This document shows, one piece after another, positions 1 to 7,518 of a stretch of 9,692 nt of DNA. A model generated the notes under the pieces. That model saw only the letters and a program-made list of their open reading frames with translations, searched no databases and was not told the origin of the DNA. This DNA is from Alphaproteobacteria bacterium. GTDB taxonomy: Bacteria; Pseudomonadota; Alphaproteobacteria; Rhizobiales; Aestuariivirgaceae. Within the stretch, counting starts at the first letter, position 1. Each line of letters opens with the position of its first letter. Made by a program: the position numbers and the translations under genes. The stretch covers positions 1-9,692 of the forward strand of contig JAGRLX010000059.1 in assembly GCA_020441605.1 (NCBI GenBank). The letters are read 5' to 3'.

Positions 1-1464
1 CAGCTTGCCGGTCGCGCCCTTGGGAATTTCGTCGAGGATCACGATGCGGCGCGGCACCTTAAATGCCGCCAGATGCAGATTGGCAAAATCCTGAAGCTCG
101 CGCTCGGTGGCCGACCTGCCTTCGCGCAGCGTCACGGCTGCGGCGACGTCCTCACCGAGCTTCTCGTGAGGCATGGCGAACGTGACCGCCTGTTGGACGG
201 CGCCGTGCTGCATCAGCACCTCGTCCACCTCCATCGGCGCGATCTTTTCGCCGCCCCGGTTGATGATCTCCTTGAGGCGGCCGGTGATCTTCAGATAGCC
301 GTCCTCGTCCATCAATCCCTGGTCGCCGGTATGGAACCAGCCATGAGCAAAGGCTTCGGCGTTGGCCTTGGGATTGTTGACGTAGCCGGACGTCACATTG
401 GGGCCCCGGGTCACGATCTCACCTTCATGATTGGCCGGCAGCAGTTGACCGTCAGGCGCCATGATCGCCACCTCCGGACCGGCGGCACATCCTACAAGTC
501 CGGGCTTGCGCGTGCCGGGCGGCAGTTGGTTTGACGTCATCTGGTGGGCGTTCTCGGTCATGGCATAGGCCTCGATAACGGGGCACCCGAATGTTTGTTC
601 CAGCTGGTGGAAGACAGGCGCGGGAAGTGACGCCGAACTGGATCTGATGAAGCGCAATGGGACCGCCTTGATGATATCTGCGTTGCGTTCGGCCCGAGCC
701 AGAATGGCCTGATGCATCGTCGGAACCGCCGTATACCAGTTTGGTCGCGCCTCGCCCATCCAGGCAAAGAACCTCAATGCATTGAAACCTGGTGTGCAAT
801 AGATCGAGCCACCCGCATCCAGGCTGGCGAGGATCGCGGCCACCAGGCCATGTATATGAAACAACGGCATGACATTCAGGCAGCGATCGGCGGCCGTCAG
901 GCGAAGCGTGTTCCTGATATTGTTGGCCGAGGCCAAAAGATTGGTATGGCTGAGCGGGACGATCTTGGGCCGCGACGTCGTGCCCGAGGTGTGGAGAACC
1001 AGTGCGATGTCCCCCGACTGTGAAGGGCCGGTCGCGACCGCGGCATATCCCGTGTCACCTGATATCATGAAGGTTCCCGCTTCACGGCAAGGCTCCAGCG
1101 AAAGCACGGCAAGGCCAAGCCGGCGCGCCGCGGCGATGGCCGGAGAACTGCTTCCCTCTTCGACCAGGATGGCCTTCACCTTCAGGTCATCAAGATAGAA
1201 ATGGAACTCATCCTCCCGATAGGCCGGATTGAGCGGCGCGGCCGTGACCCAACAGGCCGTCGCAACGAAGGCGACCGCCATTTCCGGGCCGTTGGGCAAG
1301 ATGATCGCAAGCGTATCGCCGCGTCCCAGACCAAGCGTGTTGAGGGCCTGTCCGGCGGCATCGATGAGACTGGACAGAACGCCATAGGTCATGGAAGGCC
1401 GGTCAGGCGCAGAGATGGCTACGGCCTCGCCGGGTTGCGCGTCGATGAGGGATTTGATGTTCAT
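1..1464 (-). CDS. AMP-forming acyl-CoA synthetase, AAE3/Pcs60 (oxalyl-CoA synthetase)-like, C-terminus cut by window edge
   Basis: A class I adenylate-forming enzyme that activates a carboxylic acid with ATP and transfers it to CoA. All 488 visible codons read open from ATG at 1464 to the window edge. The P-loop is TSGTTSRPK (residues 159-167), followed by MPLFHIHGL (199-207), WYTAVPTMHQ (243-252) and the A5 motif YAMTE (300-304). Then come HTGD (378-381), GRLKEIINRGGEKI (395-408) and the A10 motif PKGATGKL (481-488), whose Lys487 is the usual catalytic lysine. By memory, the LPLFHVHG, WYTAVPT, SCSASL and YAMTEATH stretches of plant AAE3 and yeast Pcs60, both oxalyl-CoA synthetases, are closely matched. 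Oxalate is therefore the leading substrate guess, but it is inference. About 20-30 C-terminal residues should be missing. A GAGAGG stretch just upstream of the ATG can serve as ribosome binding site. The P-loop Gly after PK is replaced by Ile168. The gene diverges from nadE across 80 bases. Confidence 0.93.
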   Translation of the reverse strand, partial: MNIKSLIDAQPGEAVAISAPDRPSMTYGVLSSLIDAAGQALNTLGLGRGDTLAIILPNGPEMAVAFVATACWVTAAPLNPAYREDEFHFYLDDLKVKAILVEEGSSSPAIAAARRLGLAVLSLEPCREAGTFMISGDTGYAAVATGPSQSGDIALVLHTSGTTSRPKIVPLSHTNLLASANNIRNTLRLTAADRCLNVMPLFHIHGLVAAILASLDAGGSIYCTPGFNALRFFAWMGEARPNWYTAVPTMHQAILARAERNADIIKAVPLRFIRSSSASLPAPVFHQLEQTFGCPVIEAYAMTENAHQMTSNQLPPGTRKPGLVGCAAGPEVAIMAPDGQLLPANHEGEIVTRGPNVTSGYVNNPKANAEAFAHGWFHTGDQGLMDEDGYLKITGRLKEIINRGGEKIAPMEVDEVLMQHGAVQQAVTFAMPHEKLGEDVAAAVTLREGRSATERELQDFANLHLAAFKVPRRIVILDEIPKGATGKL

Positions 1465-1544
1465 GGGCCTCTCATGCGCAACTTTGCCAGGGTCGTCAAC
1501 GGCTCCCAATTGAAGCCCTGCCACGGTTCGGCTAAGACGCCGCC
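1465..1544. promoter_or_regulatory. Divergent intergenic gap between acyl-CoA synthetase and nadE
   Basis: These 80 bases separate two head-to-head genes, so promoters for both are expected here or inside the coding ends. I see no convincing -35/-10 pair and no palindrome. nadE has only a weak purine stretch before its ATG, while the minus-strand gene has GAGAGG. The call rests on gene arrangement alone. Confidence 0.3.
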
Positions 1545-3170
1545 ATGACCGACAGACTCATCATCGCGCTGGCCCAGCTCAATCCGACGGTCGGCGCCAT
1601 CAATGGCAACCTCGCCAAGGCGCGGGATGCGTTGAACCAGTGCCGGGATGCCGATCTTGTCCTGTTTCCGGAACTATTCATCTGCGGCTATCCGCCAGAG
1701 GACTTGGTATTGCGACCGTCCTTCGTGGCAGCCTGCCGAGTAGCCGTCGAAGAGCTGGCGCGAGAAACCGCTTCGGGTCCGGCCGTCTTGATGGGCCTGC
1801 CGTGGCGCGAGGGCGACAAGCTCCATAATGCAATTGCCCTGCTCAACCAGGGACGGATTGAGACGCTGCGCTTCAAGCACGATTTGCCGAATTATGGCGT
1901 GTTTGACGAGAAGCGGGTGTTTCAGCCAGGCCCGGCGCCGGGACCGATTGCCTTCAAGGGCGTTCGGATCGGGGTCCCCATCTGCGAGGACATCTGGACG
2001 GAGGAAACTTGCGAGACCCTGGCAGAAACCGGCGCGGAAGTCCTGCTCGTCCCCAATGGCTCACCGTTCGAACGGAACAAGGACGACGTGCGGCTCAATC
2101 TTGTCGTCGCCAGAGTAACCGAGACTGGATTGCCGATGGTCTATCTGAACCAGGTGGGCGGACAGGACGAACTGGTGTTCGACGGCGCGTCCTTCGTGCT
2201 GAACGGTGACAGGTCTCTGGCACTCCAGATGCCGATGTTCGAAGAGGCGATCGCGCTCACGGAATGGCAACGCGAGGGTGTGACCTGGAAGGCCACGCGG
2301 GGCGAGATCGTCACGCTCCCGGAAAAGGAAGAGGAAACCTGGAAGGCCTGCGTTCTGGGCCTGCGCGACTATGTTCTGAAAAATCGGTTCCCCGGCGTGG
2401 TGCTGGGCCTCTCGGGTGGTATCGACTCTGCAGTCGTCGCGACCATGGCCGTGGATGCCCTCGGCGCCGACCGGGTACATTGCGTGATGCTGCCATATGC
2501 CTATACTAGCCGCGAAAGCCTCGTTGACGCTCAGGAATGCGCCAAGCTCCTCGGCGTGCGCTACGATGTGGTTCCGATCAAGGAACCGGTCGAGGGTTTC
2601 CTTTCGGCCTTGGGGCCGATGTTCACGGGAACGCCCAGCGGCATCACCGAAGAAAATGTGCAGTCGCGATCGCGCGGCGTAATCCTCATGGCAATCTCCA
2701 ACAAGTTCGGCGCGATGGTGTTGACGACCGGCAACAAGTCGGAGATGTCGGTCGGATACGCGACACTCTATGGCGACATGAACGGCGGCTACAATCCGAT
2801 CAAGGACGTTTACAAAACGGAAGTCTACCGGCTGGCGGCGTGGCGCAATACACAGGGTCTGGTCATCCCCGAGCGGATCATCACCAAGGCCCCCACGGCC
2901 GAACTGCGAGAAAACCAGACGGATCAGGATTCGCTGCCGCCCTATGATGTTCTCGATGATATCCTCGAAGGACTGGTCGAACAGGAGCAGCCGGTAACGG
3001 AGATCGTGGCGCGAGGCCACGATGAAGCCCTGGTGAGGCGCGTCCAGCACATGCTCTATGTCGCCGAATACAAACGCCGGCAGGCAGCGCCGGGGGTGAA
3101 AATCACGCGCCGCAACTTTGGCCGGGACCGCCGCTTCCCAATCACCAATGGCTTCAGGGATGGGCGCTGA
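1545..3170 (+). CDS. nadE: Glutamine-dependent NAD+ synthetase
   Basis: Catalyses the last step of NAD+ synthesis in the cytosol: ATP-dependent amidation of nicotinic acid adenine dinucleotide, using ammonia released from glutamine. The 541-residue protein has the two-domain layout of the glutamine-dependent form. The N-terminal nitrilase-like glutaminase (about 1-250) carries the catalytic triad: Glu43 in LFPELFICGYP, Lys111 in RFKHDLPNYGVF and Cys147 in VPICEDIW. The C-terminal synthetase (about 265-541) has the pyrophosphatase-type P-loop LSGGIDSAVVA (289-299), then TTGNKSEMSVGYATLYGDM (394-412) and NPIKDVYKTEVYRLA (417-431). The length is typical of proteobacterial forms (about 540-560). 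The start is the ATG at 1545; the upstream ribosome binding site is weak, but MTDRLIIALAQLNPTVG is the expected N-terminus. It directly abuts gltX and is probably the first gene of a nadE-gltX-GST operon. Confidence 0.97.
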   Translation: MTDRLIIALAQLNPTVGAINGNLAKARDALNQCRDADLVLFPELFICGYPPEDLVLRPSFVAACRVAVEELARETASGPAVLMGLPWREGDKLHNAIALLNQGRIETLRFKHDLPNYGVFDEKRVFQPGPAPGPIAFKGVRIGVPICEDIWTEETCETLAETGAEVLLVPNGSPFERNKDDVRLNLVVARVTETGLPMVYLNQVGGQDELVFDGASFVLNGDRSLALQMPMFEEAIALTEWQREGVTWKATRGEIVTLPEKEEETWKACVLGLRDYVLKNRFPGVVLGLSGGIDSAVVATMAVDALGADRVHCVMLPYAYTSRESLVDAQECAKLLGVRYDVVPIKEPVEGFLSALGPMFTGTPSGITEENVQSRSRGVILMAISNKFGAMVLTTGNKSEMSVGYATLYGDMNGGYNPIKDVYKTEVYRLAAWRNTQGLVIPERIITKAPTAELRENQTDQDSLPPYDVLDDILEGLVEQEQPVTEIVARGHDEALVRRVQHMLYVAEYKRRQAAPGVKITRRNFGRDRRFPITNGFRDGR

Positions 3171-4487
3171 ATGACCATCGTCCGCTTCGCACCATCGCCC
3201 ACTGGCCGCATCCACATCGGCAACGCCAGAACGGCAATACTCAATTGGCTGATGGCCCTGAAGGAGACTGGCCAGTTCATCCTGCGCTATGACGACACCG
3301 ACGTCGCCCGCTCCACGGAGGAGTTTGCCAGGGGCATCGCCACGGACCTCGACTGGCTGGGGATCAAGCCGCATCGGGTGGAGTATCAGTCCAGACGCTT
3401 CGGACGCTACGATGAGGTTGCCGATTCCCTCCGAGCTGCGGGACGGCTCTATCCCTGTTATGAGACAGCCGACGAACTCGACCGCCGGCGCAAGCGGCAA
3501 CTGGCCCGCGGACTCCCGCCGGTCTATGACCGGGCGGCATTGAAGCTGACCCATGAAGACAGGGCCAGGCTGGAGTCCGAGGGACGCAAGCCGCATTGGC
3601 GCTTCAAGCTCGATGGCCGGGTGGTGGCATGGGATGATCTCATTCGGGGATCCCAGCACATCGATACCAACTCGCTTTCCGATCCGGTACTCATTCGCGA
3701 GGACGGCAGCTACCTTTATACGCTTCCCTCGGTGATTGACGACATCGACTTCGCTGTGACCCACGTCATCCGCGGCGAGGATCACGCAGTGAACGCGGCC
3801 GTGCAGATCGAGATTACCGAGGCACTCGGCGCCCGGGCACCGGCCTATGCTCATCACAGTCTGCTGACAGGTGCTGACGGCAAAGGATTATCGAAGCGCC
3901 TTGGTGCCTTGTCCATCGGAGCGATGCGTGACTCCGGCCTTGAAGCCATGGCCGTGGTCAGTCATGCGGCGCTGCTTGGAACGTCGGATAATATTCATCC
4001 TTGTGCTGACTATTCAGAGCTGATCGAAGGATTCGATCTCGCCAAGCTGTCGCGTGCGCCGGCCCGCTTCGATGAAGCAGATCTGAGAAGCCTAAATGCA
4101 AAACTGGTTCACAACCTGCCATGGGAAGCGGTCAGGGATCGCCTGCCCGATGCCAACGAAGCGCTCTGGCTCGCAATTCGTGGCAACCTCGAAACCGTCA
4201 CCGAATCAGCGGTTTGGATAAAGATCGTCAACAATCACATTGGTTCGGCCGCAGGTTCCGAAGACAAGGATTTCCTTCGCGAGGCCGCAGCAACTCTGCC
4301 GCTCGAGCCCTGGGATCAGTCGACATGGAAAATCTGGACCGAAGCCCTCAAGTCGGCGACAGGTCGGAAAGGAAAGTCGCTGTTCATGCCGCTGCGACTA
4401 GCTCTGACGGGACTTGATCACGGTCCGGAGCTGGCCCAACTGCTGCCGTTGATCGGTCGGGATAAAGCGCTTGAGCGGCTGCGCTGA
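3171..4487 (+). CDS. gltX: Glutamyl-tRNA synthetase (class I, GltX2-type paralogue)
   Basis: Attaches glutamate to tRNA-Glu and, in organisms that use GatCAB, sometimes to tRNA-Gln. The 438-residue protein starts [20 protein letters not shown], which holds the class I HIGH-type motif HIGN (15-18). The KMSKS-type motif is KGLSKR (238-243) in [31 protein letters not shown] (190-205) is the conserved active-site segment. The C-terminal anticodon-binding part ends with [13 protein letters not shown] and [13 protein letters not shown], also family hallmarks. The zinc-binding Cys cluster of the E. coli enzyme is absent; only Cys96 remains in YPCYE. It is somewhat shorter than the usual 470-480-residue GltX, which fits the second GltX type that many alphaproteobacteria carry, but that assignment is inference because the rest of the genome is not visible. 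The ATG follows the nadE TGA with no gap, so translation is probably coupled. A GST-like gene follows after 18 bases. Confidence 0.95.
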   Translation: MTIVRFAPSPTGRIHIGNARTAILNWLMALKETGQFILRYDDTDVARSTEEFARGIATDLDWLGIKPHRVEYQSRRFGRYDEVADSLRAAGRLYPCYETADELDRRRKRQLARGLPPVYDRAALKLTHEDRARLESEGRKPHWRFKLDGRVVAWDDLIRGSQHIDTNSLSDPVLIREDGSYLYTLPSVIDDIDFAVTHVIRGEDHAVNAAVQIEITEALGARAPAYAHHSLLTGADGKGLSKRLGALSIGAMRDSGLEAMAVVSHAALLGTSDNIHPCADYSELIEGFDLAKLSRAPARFDEADLRSLNAKLVHNLPWEAVRDRLPDANEALWLAIRGNLETVTESAVWIKIVNNHIGSAAGSEDKDFLREAAATLPLEPWDQSTWKIWTEALKSATGRKGKSLFMPLRLALTGLDHGPELAQLLPLIGRDKALERLR

Positions 4488-4489
4488 TT

Positions 4490-4495
4490 GGAGGA
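4490..4495 (+). promoter_or_regulatory. Ribosome binding site deciding the start of the GST-like gene
   Basis: GGAGGA lies 10 bases before the ATG at 4506. It selects this ATG over the in-frame TTG at 4488, which lies before the site, and over the out-of-frame ATG at 4498. Confidence 0.75.
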
Positions 4496-4505
4496 AGATG
4501 AAATC

Positions 4506-5144
4506 ATGATTCTTGTTGGCCAGTACGACTCTCCGTTTGTCCGCCGCGTCGCGGTAACACTTCACCACTATCACATGCCGTTCACTCGCAACACGATGTC
4601 GGTTTTCGGTGATGCCGAGGACATGCAGAAGATAAACCCGTTGATCCGCGTGCCGTCGCTGATCCTTGAGAGCGGCGAGACGCTGATCGATTCCAGCGCC
4701 ATCATCGATTGCCTCGACGAGATGGCCGGGCCGGCGCGGGCCTTGATGCCACCTCACGGACCGCAGCGCCGCAAGGTGCTGCAGGCGACGGTGTTGGCGC
4801 TTGGTGTCTGCGACAAGGCCGTGAGCCTGTTCTTCGAGCGCCACTTCCACTCGGCCAAATCGGTCAGCAAGGAATGGGAAAGCCGATGCCTGCTTCAGTT
4901 GCGAGCAGCCATCGAGAAACTTGAGCACGACTGCGGGTCGCCCTGGTATTTCGACGAGCACATGACCCAAGCCGATGTATCGGCCGGTTGCATGGTGGGC
5001 TATCTGAAGCTCAGGGTGCCCGAAGTCTTTCCGCCTGACAGTTATCCCAAGCTCCACGCACTTTCGCTTCATTGCGAAACCCGCGACGAATTCGTAAAGT
5101 CGCGCATGAGCCCTGAAGAGACGATTCCCGCCCGAAAGGCATGA
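4506..5144 (+). CDS. Glutathione S-transferase family protein
   Basis: A 212-residue cytosolic protein with the two-domain GST layout. The N-terminal thioredoxin-like domain (about 1-75) opens MILVGQYDSPFVRRVAVTLH, with Ser9 at the position of the usual catalytic Ser/Cys. The cis-proline is Pro50 in RVPSLIL, and the glutathione-contacting acidic/Ser turn is ETLIDSSAI (58-66). The C-terminal helical domain (about 85-200) contains MTQADVSAGCMVGYL, the conserved Asp-bearing capping motif of GSTs. The substrate cannot be read from sequence; roles in detoxification or thiol transfer are typical of the family. I chose the ATG at 4506 because of the GGAGGA site 10 bases upstream and because the GST fold begins directly at MILVGQ. 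It is the last gene of the probable nadE-gltX-GST operon and converges on a second, unrelated GST gene at 5235. Confidence 0.9.
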   Translation: MILVGQYDSPFVRRVAVTLHHYHMPFTRNTMSVFGDAEDMQKINPLIRVPSLILESGETLIDSSAIIDCLDEMAGPARALMPPHGPQRRKVLQATVLALGVCDKAVSLFFERHFHSAKSVSKEWESRCLLQLRAAIEKLEHDCGSPWYFDEHMTQADVSAGCMVGYLKLRVPEVFPPDSYPKLHALSLHCETRDEFVKSRMSPEETIPARKA

Positions 5145-5234
5145 TGCCTGCCAGTGACGGGAACCTTTCTTAACCTAGGTCGGTTTTGATACGCGGCAAG
5201 TCGCGGTCATTACGGTCGCCAAGCCCACGTCACC

Positions 5235-5867
5235 TCAGCGCGCGGGCGGGATTTCCGCCGAAGCATCGGGAACCTTGTATCCCTTTTGCACCGCCGGCCG
5301 CGCAGCTATCGCCGCGTACCACCTGCTCACGCTCGGATAGTCGGCCAGTGATATTCGCTGCCATTCGTGCCGGGCTATCCAGGGGAACGTCGCGATATCG
5401 GCAATCGAGTAGTCGCCACACATGAATTGCTGATCTTCGAGCAGGCGATCGAGAACACCGTAGATGCGCCTGGCTTCGGCCTGGAACCAATCCTCTGCGA
5501 ACGGCGCCTTGCCGGGATTGTACCTCAGGAAGTAGTGGGCCCGGCCCAACATGGGCCCAACCGTCGACATCTGCCACATGAGCCATTCGTGGGTCCGGAT
5601 CCTGGCTTTTCGCTCAGATGGATAGAGCATTCCCGCCTTGTCGGCGAGATACATCAAGATCGCTCCGGATTCGAACACGCTGTCACCGGTCTCGCGGTCA
5701 ACGATTGCCGGGATCTTGTTGTTTGGGGAAATCGCCAGGAATTCCGGCTTGAACTGCTCGTCTTTTCCTATGTTGACGGAGTGAACTTCATAGGCAAGCC
5801 CCATTTCCTCCAGCGCGATGGATATCTTGCGCCCGTTGGGCGTTCCCCAAGTGTAAAGATCAATCAT
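5235..5867 (-). CDS. YfcG/Ure2-like glutathione transferase (Nu-class-like, disulfide reductase type)
   Basis: A 210-residue GST closely resembling E. coli YfcG, whose family reduces disulfides using bound glutathione rather than classic conjugation. The N-terminus MIDLYTWGTPNGRKISIALE contains the TPN motif; Thr9 and Asn11 match the active-site residues of YfcG. PEFLAISPNNKIPAIVD (41-57) holds the cis-proline Pro53, and VFESGAILMYLAD (64-76) is the glutathione-binding Glu-Ser turn. The C-terminal half carries QMSTVGPMLGRAHYF and GDYSIADIATFPWI, both shared with YfcG. The ATG overlaps the TGA of the PhnD-like gene upstream by four bases (ATGA), so it is the third gene of an XRE/PhnD-like/GST operon and probably translated by coupling, as no strong ribosome binding site is visible. 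The protein is cytosolic. Its physiological substrate is unknown. Confidence 0.92.
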   Translation of the reverse strand: MIDLYTWGTPNGRKISIALEEMGLAYEVHSVNIGKDEQFKPEFLAISPNNKIPAIVDRETGDSVFESGAILMYLADKAGMLYPSERKARIRTHEWLMWQMSTVGPMLGRAHYFLRYNPGKAPFAEDWFQAEARRIYGVLDRLLEDQQFMCGDYSIADIATFPWIARHEWQRISLADYPSVSRWYAAIAARPAVQKGYKVPDASAEIPPAR

Positions 5868-6628
5868 TTTAGTTCCAGCCCTCCAGCCCGCTCCATGGCT
5901 ATCTCCAAGTCGACAATGCGGATGTAGTCTTGTGGATCGAAGACCGAAAGACCGCTCAACAAGAGTTGATCGCGGACATCGCCGAGGTCTGGGTCATCCA
6001 AGGCGGCGGACACTGCTTGCCGGAGCTTCATCGCGTTGCCGGCAACCGTGACATAGGGAAGACCGGGGACGCTTGGCGATCGCGCAATTTCGACAAGGCC
6101 ATCGAGGTCTTGTGGGCGATGTCGTCTGGCGAGGCCCACACAGACGGCATCGATCGCGCAAACATCAGCTGCCCCCTCCCGCACGGCGCGGAGCGAATTC
6201 AGGTGACCACCGGTCTTGAATGCCCTCCCGAAAAATCGCCCCTTCACAGCATATGGAGCAAAGACCAGCTTCAGCGCTAGCATGCCCGACATCGAGTCCG
6301 GGCTGTTGAAGGCCACGGTGCAGCCGCGGAAGGACTCGAGGGGAGCCATTTCCCGCGCGAACACTATGCTTCGGTAGTTGGGACCAGCGCAGCCATCGGC
6401 GTCATAGTGCGGTGTGGCGACATAAGTAAGCTTCCCAGCAAACTCATGTGTAAAGGGATACCCGCATGTCTGACTGAAAAGCAGATCTGAAGACAGCCAG
6501 AGGGATGCGTAATTTTCGACGCGCTGAAGCGCGGCATCGATGCCGATGTGCCGGGCTATGCCCTTCCACCAGTCGTCGGTGGCCGCACGGATTTCTGGCC
6601 AGTCATACATGGGCAGAGAAGCGATCAT
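5864..6628 (-). CDS. PhnD-like phosphate/phosphonate-binding-fold protein lacking a signal peptide
   Basis: A 254-residue protein of the PhnD-like periplasmic-binding-protein fold. Visible family signatures are LLFSQTCGYPF (49-59), VAFNSPDSMSGMLALK (105-120), TGGHLNSLRAVREGAADVCAIDAVC (139-163, including the GAADVCAID hinge region) and RSPSVPGLPYV (183-193). It begins MIASLPMYDWPEIRAATDDW, directly with the first strand of the fold. There is no hydrophobic leader, lipobox or twin-arginine motif, and the start is fixed by a 4-base ATGA overlap with the XRE gene and an AAGGA ribosome binding site (about 6635-6639). It is therefore probably cytosolic and not an ordinary transporter component; no ABC permease or ATPase genes are adjacent. 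Similar leaderless proteins are common in alphaproteobacteria, with no function I know of. Ligand sensing in concert with the XRE regulator is a possibility suggested only by the operon. Confidence 0.85.
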   Translation of the reverse strand: MIASLPMYDWPEIRAATDDWWKGIARHIGIDAALQRVENYASLWLSSDLLFSQTCGYPFTHEFAGKLTYVATPHYDADGCAGPNYRSIVFAREMAPLESFRGCTVAFNSPDSMSGMLALKLVFAPYAVKGRFFGRAFKTGGHLNSLRAVREGAADVCAIDAVCVGLARRHRPQDLDGLVEIARSPSVPGLPYVTVAGNAMKLRQAVSAALDDPDLGDVRDQLLLSGLSVFDPQDYIRIVDLEIAMERAGGLELK

Positions 6629-7479
6629 TGCGTGTCCTTGAGCAGTGCCTTGATGAATGGAGCGATTTCATTGGGCTGAACACGCGCATGGCGGATAAGG
6701 TTCTCGAAGTGAGCCGTCAACTCGCGTATGTGCTCCGTCGATGTGAAGACGAAGAACATGGCCCCCAGATAGAGCGCCGCCCGTTTCTGGCCGAAGATCG
6801 TATAGGGCGCTGCGTAGCATTCGCGGGCATCGAAAAGAAACCAGCGATAAGATGGATAGAAAGCGTCGGCCAGCTCCGCCATATGCGCGAGCTGCCGGCG
6901 CCGTTCGCGCAAGGGGAACTGGCGCCACAGGCCCTCGCCTCGCGCAAGGGACTCTAGTGTCTGGCGCGGCGTGCAGACCTCGATCTCGCTGGCCATCTGC
7001 CGGGCATGTTCAATGCGTGTCCGCGATGCGCGCGACATGGCCTCCGCCTCAGTCCGCGAAAGCTTGCCATATTCGTAGTGAATGGTGGTCTCGTTCTTCA
7101 TCTGATCCGGCAAGGACGAGGGCACATAGCGGATCTTGCTTCCCCTCGCCTCTTCGAGCCAGTTGCGGAGGTGTTCTCCCGCAGGATCGTCGGCCCCAAG
7201 GGCAACCATTGGCTGGGTTAGAATATCGGGCGTGATGCCGGCCGACTCCGACAGGCCGAGAAGCCAGTCGACAGAGGCAGCGTGACGCGCAGCTATCCGA
7301 GCGATGGTTTCAGCGCGTGGCAGCCGAACGTTCTGATCAGAAAGGAGTTGAGACAGGGTTGACCGGTCGAGTCCTGCACGCGCCGCGAAACGCGCGCGGG
7401 ACTGGCCCGATCTTTCGATCAACTCGGTCAAACGGCGGCGAAAAACCGCTACGGTCTCTTCTTTCTGCACGGACATCAC
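6625..7479 (-). CDS. XRE-family helix-turn-helix transcriptional regulator with long uncharacterised C-terminal domain
   Basis: A 284-residue DNA-binding protein. Residues about 12-76 form a Cro/CI-type domain: FRRRLTELIERSGQSRARFA, then ARAGLDRSTLSQLLSDQ with the recognition helix near 37-47, ending in ASVDWLLGLS. The remaining 200 or so residues match no domain I can name. They are hydrophilic with a hydrophobic patch (RAALYLGAMFFVFTS) and contain YPSYRWFLFDAREC; a ligand-binding or oligomerising role is inference. There are two possible starts: GTG at 7479 and ATG at 7476. ATG at 7476 is slightly preferred on codon grounds, but neither has a clear ribosome binding site, and the inferred promoter would give a leader of only about 10-15 bases. 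It overlaps the PhnD-like gene by ATGA and is the first gene of the minus-strand operon. It diverges from the desaturase gene, with two palindromes in the gap that are good operator candidates. Confidence 0.9.
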   Translation of the reverse strand: MMSVQKEETVAVFRRRLTELIERSGQSRARFAARAGLDRSTLSQLLSDQNVRLPRAETIARIAARHAASVDWLLGLSESAGITPDILTQPMVALGADDPAGEHLRNWLEEARGSKIRYVPSSLPDQMKNETTIHYEYGKLSRTEAEAMSRASRTRIEHARQMASEIEVCTPRQTLESLARGEGLWRQFPLRERRRQLAHMAELADAFYPSYRWFLFDARECYAAPYTIFGQKRAALYLGAMFFVFTSTEHIRELTAHFENLIRHARVQPNEIAPFIKALLKDTQ

Positions 7480-7497
7480 TGTTTACAGTTGTAAACA
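7480..7497. promoter_or_regulatory. Palindromic operator candidate 1 (XRE regulator)
   Basis: A perfect inverted repeat, TGTTTAC-AGTT-GTAAACA, with 7-base arms and a 4-base spacer. It lies immediately before the XRE start codon and just after or across its -10 element, where a bound repressor would block initiation. Symmetric sites of this size suit a Cro/CI-type dimer. Binding by the adjacent XRE protein is inference from position. Confidence 0.65.
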
Positions 7498-7518
7498 TAA
7501 TATACACTTGTGTATCAT
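7489..7518 (+). promoter_or_regulatory. Possible promoter of the fatty acid desaturase gene
   Basis: TTGTAA (7489-7494) and TATCAT (7513-7518) are 18 bases apart on the plus strand and would start transcription near 7525, about 60 bases before the desaturase ATG. The match is modest. If real, it overlaps the minus-strand promoter and both palindromes, so one regulator could control both directions. Confidence 0.25.

Noticed and set aside
73..1548. Several plus-strand open frames opposite the acyl-CoA synthetase
   Set aside because: They are shadows of the minus-strand gene, which has an unbroken 488-codon match to the family motifs.
2061..3857. A 598-codon open frame on the minus strand across nadE and gltX
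   Set aside because: It is the antisense of two clearly real genes; the protein has no recognisable motif and a His/Arg/Val-rich composition typical of reverse-frame reading in GC-rich DNA.
5172..5187. Possible small terminator in the convergent gap (AACC, 6 bases, GGTT then TT)
   Set aside because: A 4-bp stem with only two further T residues is too weak to call; nothing better was found in the 90 bases between the two GST genes.
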